Of a DNA stretch of 64,000 nt, positions 25,330-35,344 are shown one piece after another (the stretch's first letter is position 1; every line of letters begins with the position of its first letter). The notes below the pieces were generated by a model. The model was not told the origin of the DNA, searched no databases, and worked only from the letters and a program-made list of their open reading frames with translations. The translations under genes and the position numbers were made by a program. The stretch spans positions 1 through 64,000 of the forward strand of contig ARYC01016998.1 of the NCBI GenBank assembly GCA_000711775.1, in the 5' to 3' direction. The stretch comes from Oxytricha trifallax. Taxonomy: Eukaryota > Ciliophora > Spirotrichea > Sporadotrichida > Oxytrichidae.

Positions 25330-25945
25330 TAGTTTTTGAAACGATGCAATTTGATTTTATCTGCAATTCAACGGATTGAGGGACTTACTACAAAAAATTT
25401 TTTATCGTTATGTTGAAGACAAGCCCTCAATATTGAAGTATTTGCCAGATAAATGGACTGACTCATTTAGTTAAAAAGTGGATCATTGATATTCTCTTGA
25501 CTCTTGACACTGAAAGAACTAACTAGATAATTTTGAGAGCCAAGGAATAAAGACGAGAAAGACTTGATAATTCAAAAAACAATATAGTGCACATGAAGTC
25601 CTAATTTTTATATGCCCTCAATAATTCCATTATTTACAGTGGTAGTTAAGTATAAAATTTACCTCAAATTTAGTAAACAAGGGAAGATCTGCCTTCTTAT
25701 TAAAACAAAGTACTAAAGGAAAATCCAGGCAAAGTGACTAGGAAGAATAGGATGCTAGTCTTCAAATTGGGTCAAAGTCTAAACACAAATTTTTGGATCA
25801 AAACCAACGGGTAAAAGACGAAATGAATGATTAAGAGATTAAATATATGAACTTGTCAATTATAAATAGCTCATGATGCAACTTCAAGATGGTGAAATCA
25901 TTGACTAAGAAGGCAACCTATTAAATTAGTAGCCTATTTAATAGA
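25330..25945 (+). pseudogene. 22-kDa-type gene of element B, with conserved intron
   Basis: Third member of the small TBE-like gene family in the window. The key stretch reads FLYALNNSIIYS, a likely 32-nt intron (25,642-25,673, GTAGTT...TTTAG, phase 1), then VNKGRSAFLLKQSTKGK. The corresponding sites in elements A and C are KHPFVS/RKPGKAIFLMKQR and KDPIIS/KSKGRALSLLKQS, with the intron at the same codon and phase. Upstream, LLQKIFYRYVEDKPSILKYL (about 25,395) and downstream QLMMQLQDGEIIDQEGNLL (about 25,870) are clearly protein-like but lie in other frames, so at least two frame changes separate the parts. Function is unknown in TBE elements. Start codon not determined. Confidence 0.6.
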
Positions 25946-26125
25946 ATAATAACTTTATGATATGAGACTATTAGCTTTTAGGTTTGAAGTTTATTCTTAT
26001 TGAGCTTAGCTTAATTAATTTTATAAATAAAGATTTTTAATATTACAAAGCAGCATTTTTATGTTTTCAACATTATTAAAATCATTAAAAAAAAGAGTTA
26101 TTTAAAGGATTATTCCAAAAAATTT

Positions 26126-26176
26126 TATTAGACGGGAAAAAATCACCACCACTTGGTGATTAAATCACGCAACAAA
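26126..26176. repeat. Hairpin repeat, copy 2
   Basis: GACGGGAAAAAATCACC, spacer, TTGGTGATTAAATCACGCAAC. The inner TCACC/GGTGA pair is kept but the outer pair (GACGG/CACGC) has drifted compared with copy 1 at 21,856. Same orientation as copy 1. It precedes the 26,533 gene by about 360 bp, much as copy 1 precedes the zinc-finger gene. Confidence 0.65.
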
Positions 26177-26532
26177 ATTATCTAAAAATTATAGAAAATT
26201 TTTGCAAAATAAAGTAAAAATATTTCACACAGTTCATTTACTCTATATTGAGTAAAATCAATCATTTCAAAAAGTCTTTTGTATTTTGTAATATCTGGTT
26301 TTTTTAATGAACAACTAAGATTGTTTAGAATATAGATATAGATATAATTCAATGCTGATAATCTAACATAAAATTAGATATTCTGAGAGTTTGTTAGAGT
26401 AATTTCTATTTATATTAGATTTAATTTTAATTACTAAATTTATATTAATCAATGATTGATAAAACAAATTGTTTTACTTTGTGATAGTTTAAAAAATCTT
26501 TTATTTTTTGGAATTCAATATGAAATAAAGTT

Positions 26533-28100
26533 ATGAATCAACAAAATCAAAATAGTAATCTTAGAGTAGGTGCCATTAAAATAACTGTATTAAATGTTGC
26601 TAATAATATAAAACAAAGAATAAGTATGGGCTTTCAGCAAAGTTAAATATAGAACCATGAAATGCTGTTTAAGCAAGCCATTTTAACTAGTAATAACTTA
26701 CAATTAATGGGGAAAACATCAAAAGCAAAACAAAAATAGAAAATGTAATCTCCTATTTCTGAAGACTAATATGATAAGAACTCCGGATACACAGCTAATT
26801 ATTTATTCAGTGAAGAGCAACTTAGAGAATTGTAATAAAAAGAATCAAAGCAAAAGTTCTTGGACCATATTAAGAAGCAAGGTATACTTGGGAAGTATAT
26901 CTACAAGGATGTCAAAATTTTGCTCAAAAAGAAATTTGGAGCTTATTCTATAAATATTCACAAAAATTTGCTAGTTTTACCCTCAATTCGAGAAAGTCTG
27001 ATAGCAAAGCTGCAGCTCCAATAAATAAAAGATAGATAATAAGAAAATACTAAACCTTCCACATGCTAGGGAGAACAGAATATTGATGGTAAATCGAACC
27101 AATGCAAAAATTCATTAACTCCTTCAAAGAATGAAGGCCAAAGCATTATCACAGGAATGGACTTTCAATCACAGTAATCTGACTTGAAACACATAGAGAA
27201 GTAATTTTCGCAAATACATAGCGACACAACATTCCCTGAGCTTAACAAAATTGATGAGGTAATTGTGAAAAAGTTAGGGGAGCTTTCGTAGTAAGCTCGG
27301 GAAGATATAAGTAATATGATACTTAAATAGGTACCAGAGCTATTTTAAACTCCACAATTTTGAAATTTAACAGTCCAAATTAAGGAATCTAGTGATAGAG
27401 TTACAAAGTTGGAATCCTTGTTCCAAGGTGTTGATTTTAAATAAATATCAAGACAAGTTGCTGAAGGACGCGAGGAAATTAAACAGACATTCTAGATATT
27501 AGTTGAAGATATCAAAAAAGTAGCACCCACTCTTGCCTCTTAAGAGTCGATGGCAAGAAATGTTAGAAGGATCAATGACTAAATTTTGGACCTTCAAAAT
27601 ACAATTTAGGATTTAACTGATGGCTTTAAGAATATGGCAGATACCTTCAAAGTCTAACAGCCTAAGTTAGTGAATAAAAGAATCTAATAGAAATAAATAT
27701 TGCAGTCTAGAAAAAACAGAAGTATGTAGTTGAAATTTTCAATGAGACGATTGAAGAGTGCAAAGAAAACATTACAAAAAACATGAATATAATTCATGAA
27801 AATATTAAAACAATAATTACTCGAGTAACTAACATTGAAAAGCGTTCAATAATGTAAAAAAGAGAATAAGTTACTCCAGTTCAATATCAACAATCATCAC
27901 CATTTAAATAACCACAAATTCAATAACAAAAGATTGATAGCTCAAATGCTAAAAATCCTAAAACGAGTATTCAAGATGCTATACAGAAATAGAACTAGCA
28001 TGATCCTAAGATTTAATTTTTTAAAATAGGGAATAATTAGTACCTCCACGACGGCATTAGCAAGCAGCTTATTTTGGTTGATGAACAATTTGAAGATTGA
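26533..28100 (+). pseudogene. Long Gln/Lys-rich coiled-coil protein, function unknown
   Basis: From ATG at 26,533 the code-6 frame is open for 276 codons with about 25 TAA/TAG read as Gln, then continues past one TGA (27,361), changes frame once near 27,720, and reaches a TGA at 28,098. The total would be about 520 residues. The N-terminal third is polar with a short globular-looking part (KKQGILGKYIYKDVKILLKK, near 26,868). The middle and C-terminal parts have heptad-like spacing (SSDRVTKLESLFQGVD; NETIEECKENITKNMNIIHE; IKTIITRVTNIEKR), which suggests extended coiled coils. The tail is Gln/Pro-rich and ends ISKQLILVDEQFED. No enzyme motif, signal peptide or membrane segment is visible. It could be a structural or nucleic-acid-binding protein of an element whose left end is the 26,126 hairpin, or a decayed host gene. 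I do not recognise the family. Confidence 0.55.
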
Positions 28101-28109
28101 TGCTCAATT

Positions 28110-30470
28110 ATAAAGCGTACCAATTTACTTTAATTATACTTGATCACTATATTACTTATAATACTTCGTTGTAAAGATAACGATGGGTTTTAGGGGTTTA
28201 ATTCCAAAAAAAATATTTCGAATAATTATAAGTCATTTATGAAATTATATAAAATAATTTGTATTATTTTATAATTTTTCTTAAGCTATTCCTACTATAT
28301 ATTATTGGAATTATATAGTTAATTTTAATAATACTAGAATTTTAGAGTATCCAGCTTATAATATAAATAATATTTAGAATCATGTAAATAAATATAGGCA
28401 ATAATTTCAATTTTAAAAAGACAGCTCTGTAATTTAATGTAAATAAATAAAATAATTCATTATATGTAAATTTTCAATTGATTTTTTAATATGATAACTA
28501 AATTTAGGGAGAAGAGCAGAATAAAAAATGCTTTGCTTAATTAAAAAATTAAATGCATAAATCCAGCTTCTATATAAAGAAGAAATAAATATTATTATGT
28601 ATTAATAAGAAACTTAGATGGAATAAGAATAAATTAATTTTATTAAATTAATAAATAAATAAAAATGAAATTAAAGTTTATGAAAAAACAACTCTCTGAT
28701 TATCTCTAGCTTTCCTATGGATCATATTTATATTTGCTTTAAATTAGAAATAAAAAATTAGTAATAATTTATTAAATTTGATGTTTTTTAATATTATTGT
28801 TGGCTTTAAGTTGCTTAAATAAACCTATTAATTGTAAATCAATCATATTAGTTAAATATTTAAATGAGTTATTAATTGAGATTATAAAAGAAAAAGACTA
28901 AAGGCAATTTTTTTGGAGCAAAAACATTCAGTTTACTTAAATATTTATCTAATATATTATTAATATCAATCATAGAAATGAATCATCTTTAAAAAAATGC
29001 ATAAATAAATTCTATATCAATTGAATTAATATGCTAAGGTTACCAATTAAAAAATTAATAAATTTCAACATTGATAAGCGGATATAGGTTATAAGCTTCG
29101 TAATTTAACTAAAAGGAAAGTTTTTAAAGTTAAAATTACATCAATACATTATTTATTTATAAATCAAATCTAATAATGAAACCTGGAAATATAATAAAAT
29201 TAATGAAAATAAACAATCATAAGTTCTATACTTAAATAAAAAATAATAATAATAAAATTCAGTATTAAAAAAGCAAAAGATGCATAAAGATTAATAGAAG
29301 GCGAGGATATATATTAAAAATCTAAGGATAATAATTAAAAATTGCTTTTATTATAAAGAAATGTAGTTATATGTAAGAGTCAAAATTGATTAAATTCAAA
29401 AATTATTTATAAAGAAAGACTATTTTTAATAAATATTTGCTTAAAACAATATAATTATAATTGCTTAATTCATTCATAGTACACTGAAGTATTTTTAAAT
29501 TATTACAATCCGAACAAATTTTAAGTTTTCAGTTAATATTTATTTACTACATCCCGCTTATTAATTAAATAATCAATTTTAACTATCATTTCGTGTTTTA
29601 GTTGTAACTTTTGCATCAAATATATCTACTCATTATCTATTGCAATTTTGTAAGAATTGATTTATCAGAAAGAGAGTCTATAATATTTCCACTATAAATC
29701 TAGCTTTGAATTTAATCATAATAAAACAATTTAATTAATCTGAAACTAATATCTTTTAATTGTCTTGGTTTATATTTTATAAAAATGACCTTCAACCGAT
29801 AAATCTATCACAGTTTTATTTATTTATATTTAATGAATTTACCTTTTAGTTATTTAAAGTAATTATTTAATATATGTTAATTCTTATTTTGCTTTAAAAA
29901 TACTTGAGTAATGATTTAAAATATTTATGTTAACGATATTATTTGATTCATATTTTATTTTTTATTAAATTGAATAAGCCTTTCCATCTTGATTAGAGTA
30001 TTTACTAAGTAATTTATCAATTTTATTAATAATACCAATCGCATTACACGAAAAGAAAAAGGGCTCATAGCTTCACATTATCTACAAAGAAGCTCTATGG
30101 CATTTAATTTAATCTTTGAGCTACAATTAAATCGAAGTTTTGTATTTTATTCTTGATCTTATAGTTAAAATATATATATCCTATCACTATATTTTTAGAA
30201 TATAAGTTGAGGTCAAATTATAAATATTTAGGTCGAATTGATAGAAAAATAAGGATAAAAAATATTCACAGAAATCAACAAATCTCCTAATAATGCATAT
30301 TTTATTATAATTATTTAATCATTTAATAATTAAATATTTTATATTACAGCCATTAAATGGAAAGGATTTCATTATTGGTGGAGTGTTGGTATAATTGAAG
30401 CCATATTTTATTAATCTGATTCATCCAGTGCATTAATATTCTATATTGTTTATATATATATATATATATC
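28110..30470. other. AT-rich stretch, no supportable gene
   Basis: AT-rich DNA, ending in a short (TA)n run at about 30,450-30,468 beside the next inverted-repeat unit. Confidence 0.6.
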
Positions 30471-30472
30471 GC

Positions 30473-30894
30473 TACTCTGCCAAAAATTCTTGTTATTATA
30501 ATATTCGGAGTCGCTCGCGAAATATATTTTTTTTGCGAGTTACTCCATATTTTTAGATTTTATATAATTTTTAATCTCTCTCTATTTGTTTTGTTTGAGA
30601 CTACTATATTGCATAATTTTTAGTGAAAAACTTATCCAATTTTTCATAATATTTATAATCGTATGTTATCAATGAATGATTTAAAGGTTGTTACTTTAAT
30701 TAGTATCAAAATTAATACATAAAAAAATTATCTTAATTCTATTAAAAACACACGCTATTTTTATGAAAAATGTAAACAAAAAACTTATTGCAAATCAGAA
30801 TTAATGGGAATATTTAAAAGGAGTCACTCGCAAAAAAAATAAAATTTTGCGACTGACTTCGGACATATTAAAACACAAAATTTTGGCAGCATTA
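30473..30894. mobile_element. MITE-like inverted-repeat unit, 0.42 kb
   Basis: Imperfect inverted repeats of about 70-75 bp: 30,477-30,547 begins CTGCCAAAAATTCT and contains GGAGTCGCTCGCGAAA and TTTTGCGAGTTACTCC, and 30,820-30,889 is its complement with scattered differences. Each arm is itself a small hairpin (GGAGTNRCTCGC paired with GCGAGTNACTCC). A TA lies just outside both arms (30,473 and 30,893), a possible TA target. There is no coding potential in the AT-rich centre. It looks like a non-autonomous transposon or a TA-bounded eliminated sequence; the autonomous partner is not in the window. Confidence 0.65.
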
Positions 30895-31607
30895 ATGTAT
30901 ATAAAACGGGAAAAGATCATGATTACTCTATGCTTAGTAGTGAACTTAAAAGCTCAATCAACTTAATTACTATCTATCGATGGAGTAAATTATTCAATTG
31001 GGATTAAACCATCTAAATTATTAAATTTAAATATTATAAGAATTTTATTATAATCTATACTTTGCTATCAGGTTTTTTGATTAGTTTGAATATTTATTAA
31101 TCCGTTTTTTCAATCAATTCGACATAATTATGTATTTACCAGAGAAAAGAATTTGCTCATTTCTCTCTAAAAATTAAACATTTATTCTTTCTTAGCTTAC
31201 AGTTATAAGTTACTATTCACTGTTCAATTTCTAATGTATACTTACACAAAAATCTTTCACTAGTAAAATAAAACTGTTTAAAAAGTGATAATTTGTAATA
31301 ATTTAATTTACTTTTTTTAAGAAACATAAACAAATTTTGGTGTGAGGGAATGTCAATTAAACAATACTTAGTCAAAAAGCTAGTTATAAAATATATTATT
31401 TGAAATCTGCTACATAAAGAGAAGACATTAAAGTATAATAAAAAAAAATATTTAATTTAAAATCTGGTGGAATAAAATAAATTGTTAATTATAAATTATG
31501 AAGATTTTTCAAATTTTTAAATAAAAAATATAGAAAAATGTATCAAGCAAAATAAAGTTTTCAATATACATCTTTTTTATTACAAATTTAGTAAAGAAAA
31601 AATAATG
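30895..31607. other. AT-rich stretch, no supportable gene
   Basis: AT-rich spacer between two inverted-repeat units. Nothing else seen. Confidence 0.6.
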
Positions 31608-32044
31608 GGTACCCATTCCAAAACTGGAACTTCTTAAACTCACCCTTCTTAAACAAGAACTTTTTACACAAATCTGGAACAAATTTTGAAAATTAAAAAA
31701 TTAGTCCGAAATACATTTACAGAATTTAATGACCATTTTCCCATATAATTCCCCTATCCTAAATAACAATTAAGAAATATAATTCCAAGAATTATTAAGG
31801 GTAAGTGAAATTAAATGAATTTAAAAATGGCCAAGAAAATGAATTTTTAGTATTATTTAAATACATAGAATTTTGCTTAACCTCAATTATTTTTGAATTT
31901 AATTATTTTATTGTTATCCAAGATAGGCATATTAAATGGGCCAGGTTATTGAATTCTGTAAATGTTTATTTCATGGATAAATTTTTTAATTTTCAAAATT
32001 GGTTCCAGAATTGTATATAAAGTCCCAATTTTGGAGGGGGTACC
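31608..32044. mobile_element. MITE-like unit with GGTACC ends, 0.44 kb
   Basis: Ends are inverted: left GGTACCCATTCCAAAACTGG, right (reverse complement) GGTACCCCCTCCAAAATTGG. Similarity continues inward to about 95 bp from each end, for example TCTGGAACAAATTTTGAAAA against TCTGGAACCAATTTTGAAAA. The 71-codon frame at 31,805-32,020 lies mostly in the right half and is probably not a gene. No clear target duplication. A non-autonomous DNA transposon is the simplest reading. Confidence 0.65.
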
Positions 32045-32049
32045 AAAAA

Positions 32050-33418
32050 GATAATTATCTCATAAGATACTGATTATAAATAGCAATAAAGACAAAGAGT
32101 ATTTAAAAGTCATATATGAAAAATATATTACATTAATATATACTTGCATTCAATTTATTCGATTTAAATAATTAACATCAACAAGACTAACATAAATAAA
32201 AGATTTTATTTAATTTGCTTTAATATTAATTATGTAAGAATTGTATTAATTTATTTATCGATAAATTTAAATATATCTCTTGTCAATCTTACAATAATTA
32301 TATAATATCATAATCAAACTGTATATTTTTAAACTATAATTGAGTTCTTAGTAAATAAAAACCTTAATTAAGAGATAATGATCTTATAGGGTAAATATTA
32401 ATGATTTAGAAATTAATTCTTAAATTTTACAAATTTAATAATAGATATTTTATAATATCTTTCAATCTAAGCATTTTTAAATCCTATTTAAAACTGCTAC
32501 AAATTAAAGAAACATGATAGATGTGAAGATTAATAATAATGATTTTTAATACCTTCGTATATTTAATATGTCAAATATAATAATCTTTTCTACTAGATGA
32601 TTCGAAAAATAATTTGAATTTTGATTGAAAAAGCATTTGACTGTTATATTTATTTAACATCTCTTAACGGCATATCAATTTAATACACAAAATATTATGG
32701 CTAAAGCTGAATTTTAATTAATATTTTTTTAATTTTTAATACTAAAAAAATGTAATCTTTTATTTTTCATTAAAAGGGATATTGCTTGTTTAGCCCTAAA
32801 ATAATGTTCTAGAGGGAGATATGTTTTAGCAATTTAATTAAAAATTATGAAGACTATTAAACATAAATATCTCATGATTAAAGTAGAATTTGTTTAAAAT
32901 ATAAGCCAAAATTTTTAAATTAATCTAACATTAGTATGAATGTAAATTAGAAAATAATTATGTTTCATCGTTAAGGTGGGTAATTTGAAAATAATAAAGA
33001 TTTAAGAAACATTTATAATTTTAAATTATTATATTATACTTCATAGTTAAACAAATGTAGTAAATAGATTTTCAATTTAAATAGGGGTTTTTATTAATAA
33101 CAAAAGGAATTACAAAACCTCTAAATATTTATAAGTCTGATTCTATAAAAAATTTTAAAACATATATGAAATAATACTAGCATGTTTTATTTAAATTAAA
33201 TTCTTGTTTAAAGTAAATGAGTCGAAAAATGAATATTTTTGTTTGCCCAAATGCATACTTTATTATAGCAAACAAATAATTTTTTTTAGTTTAAAGGACT
33301 TATAATTCAAATAAAAGCATGTATTTTTACAAATAATATAGTCATTGATATTCAACTTATAATAGCTTTATTTTAAATAATGTCCCAATCTTTATATAAG
33401 TGATTTATGAAAATAAAC
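32050..33418. other. AT-rich stretch, no supportable gene
   Basis: AT-rich DNA leading up to the first Rep-like element. No paired repeat or frame of note. Confidence 0.6.
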
Positions 33419-33658
33419 TATTGCTAAAATAGATAAAAATAGGAAATTTGAGAAATACAAATATATATTATATTCTAGTAGTAATCTTAACTGCCACTAA
33501 TTACATTTATTTATAACAAGATTAATTATTTGTTTAATTATGACCAAATTTAATTAATTTTATAATATATAAATAATTGTGCAAGTGTGCAAATATATAA
33601 TTAAAGAAACATAGGGCAGTGATTTGTGCAAAAATATATATATAATTAATTCAATTTA
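33419..33658 (+). repeat. Left terminal inverted repeat of Rep element 1
   Basis: 240 bp, beginning TATTGCTAAAATAGATAAAA. It contains the two nearby direct copies of GTGCAA (AATTGTGCAAGTGTGCAAAT, near 33,575) and a further TTTGTGCAAA near 33,625, a small set of repeated motifs that could serve as binding sites for the encoded protein. Confidence 0.85.
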
Positions 33659-33675
33659 AAAAATATAATATAAAA

Positions 33676-35098
33676 ATGGTTCTTCATTTAAATGTTGAGA
33701 TCACTAGAAACTTATTTCTACTAATATGTCAAGACACAAAGATTGGCCAAAATGTCAAAAACTTCCAAGAAATATAACTACAGATAAGAGTTCTTCTTGA
33801 TGATCAGTGGATCTGTAAGTGCAAGCGTTGCGGAGTAGATACATGGCAAACTGCAATTAAATTAGCCATTCATCTAGGAGGTCAATGTATTTGAAGACTT
33901 TGAGAATAAATGCTCATTTTTCCACGTGAAAATCTCAAAAGATTGTGATGGAATTAACAGGGAATACTTCCACAATAAAAAACGAGGTGGATACACCTTA
34001 TTTCAAAAATTTGGCTTGTGCATGACCGATTTGAAAATAAAATCATAGGAAGAATTCTTCACATTACACCAGGGATTGTCTCTTGTCTATGGTAAATTAA
34101 ATGACATGCAATTGGAGTATGGAAAAATAGCTGCCACAAAGGCCCTTGATAAAATGAAATAGTTGCCAAAGAAACGAAACTCCAAGTCCTTGATTAAAGA
34201 ATATATGTCGGAAAACATTGCCAACGGTCCAATGACTTACAACCAGTTCTTCTTCAAAAACTTACATGACCCAGATACACTAGCCCAAATTTGCCAGGAG
34301 CAGTAGAAATACACTAATGCTTTCAAAGTCTTAAAGCAACTTGGGGAAATTAATAAAACGAAAGTATCAATTAGAGAGCAGCTCGAAGCATTTGCTAGGA
34401 AGAACAAGCCAAAGTTTGAGAAATTAAGTAAACTCACAGATGATGCACTGAAAGATTTTGGCTATTACGAAGTTGTTAATGCTCTATACCAGGTCTTGAT
34501 AAAGAGGGATGACACAAAGATCCACTGCGTGTGGCTTTACGGGGCAGCAAATACTGGCAAGAGCACCATTCTAAAAATGATCGATGCAATCTTTATCTGC
34601 GATGAGCTTAATCCTGGGCATACCCGATTCCATGTAGAATGCAGAAGATTAGAGAAGGAGCCCCAGATATTGCTTATAGACGAGATGAGTTTAGAGAGAT
34701 TCTTTAACAAATACGCCATTCCGACTACAAAAAAACTCCTAGAAGGCAAAGGATACGCTGTTGACATAAAGTTTGGAGAAACATAAGTACTCTTTCAAGA
34801 CTGCTACACCATTATAACTACCAACGAACTGCCCTGGAATAAAATAACTGCTGATGAAAAAGATTGCTTTGAGAGGAGATGCATCATAGTGTCTCCGAAA
34901 GTGGAAGGTAAATCGGGAAAGCTTGAGTTCCCGTTTAATGCAATTCAGTTAGCAGCCTATCTCATAGAACGATCAGATTAGGATGTGGTTTGGAGCGAAG
35001 AGTCTACTCACGATTCAGAACAGGATTAAAAGATTATCAAAGAAGGAAAAAAGATGAGCATGAAAGAAACTGAGGCAGATGAGCGCACAAAAAAATGA
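33676..35098 (+). CDS. Rep-like protein with superfamily-3 helicase domain
   Basis: The C-terminal two thirds is an SF3 helicase. It has a Walker A box WLYGAANTGKST (near 34,531), a Walker B box ILLIDEMS (near 34,671), and a motif C / sensor strand CYTIITTNELPW (near 34,803), in the order and spacing seen in CRESS-DNA virus and parvovirus Rep/NS1 helicases. Such enzymes unwind DNA as hexamers during replication of small circular or hairpin genomes. The N-terminal part contains a Cys-rich segment (WICKCKRCGVDTWQTAIKLA, near 33,812) resembling a zinc-binding unit, and I do not see a clear HUH nickase motif. Many in-frame TAA/TAG are read as Gln and the stop is TGA, so the gene has adapted to the host code. 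The element as a whole looks nearly intact, with about one break. Confidence 0.75.
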
Positions 35099-35104
35099 CA
35101 TTTA

Positions 35105-35344
35105 TAAATTGAATTAATTATATATATATTTTTGCACAAATCACTGCCCTATGTTTCTTTAATTATATATTTGCACACTTGCACAATTATTTATATATTA
35201 TAAAATTAATTAAATTTGGTCATAATTAAACAAATAATTAATCTTGTTATAAATAAATGTAATTAGTGGCAGTTAAGATTACTACTAGAATATAATATAT
35301 ATTTGTATTTCTCAAATTTCCTATTTTTATCTATTTTAGCAATA
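35105..35344 (-). repeat. Right terminal inverted repeat of Rep element 1
   Basis: Exact reverse complement, as far as I can read it, of 33,419-33,658, including the GTGCAA motifs. It starts 7 bp after the helicase stop codon, so the gene and repeat are tightly packed. Confidence 0.85.

Larger units (their letters stand above)
21856..26176. mobile_element. Tc1/mariner-type element with TBE/Tec-like genes (element B)
   Basis: A 4.3-kb block holding three code-6 genes: a zinc-finger protein on plus, an IS630/Tc1-type transposase on minus, and a 22-kDa-type gene on plus. The size and the gene content recall TBE elements of spirotrichs (about 4.1 kb). The order differs from elements A (43,880-48,015) and C (57,000-60,650): here the transposase and 22-kDa genes point away from each other, there they converge. 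So this is another lineage or a rearranged copy. The bracketing hairpin repeats are direct rather than inverted, therefore the true ends are not proven. Confidence 0.55.
33419..35344. mobile_element. TIR element encoding a Rep-like SF3 helicase (Rep element 1)
   Basis: A 1.93-kb unit bounded by TA and starting TATTGCTAAAATA at both ends. Its terminal inverted repeats, 33,419-33,658 and 35,105-35,344, are 240 bp each and look identical base for base, so the copy is young or its ends are being corrected. One gene fills the interior. The TIRs start with nearly the same 13 bases as Rep element 2 (51,442-53,628), though the rest of the repeats differ. Rep/SF3 helicase genes are known from small DNA viruses, plasmids and their genomic copies. 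No capsid gene is present. It looks largely whole, with about one break. Confidence 0.85.

Noticed and set aside
30448-30468. TA microsatellite next to the MITE
   Set aside because: A simple low-complexity run, not informative by itself in DNA this AT-rich.
34237-34767. Minus-strand open frames over the Rep helicase
   Set aside because: Antisense shadows of the helicase coding strand, rich in Ser/Leu/Ile without motifs.
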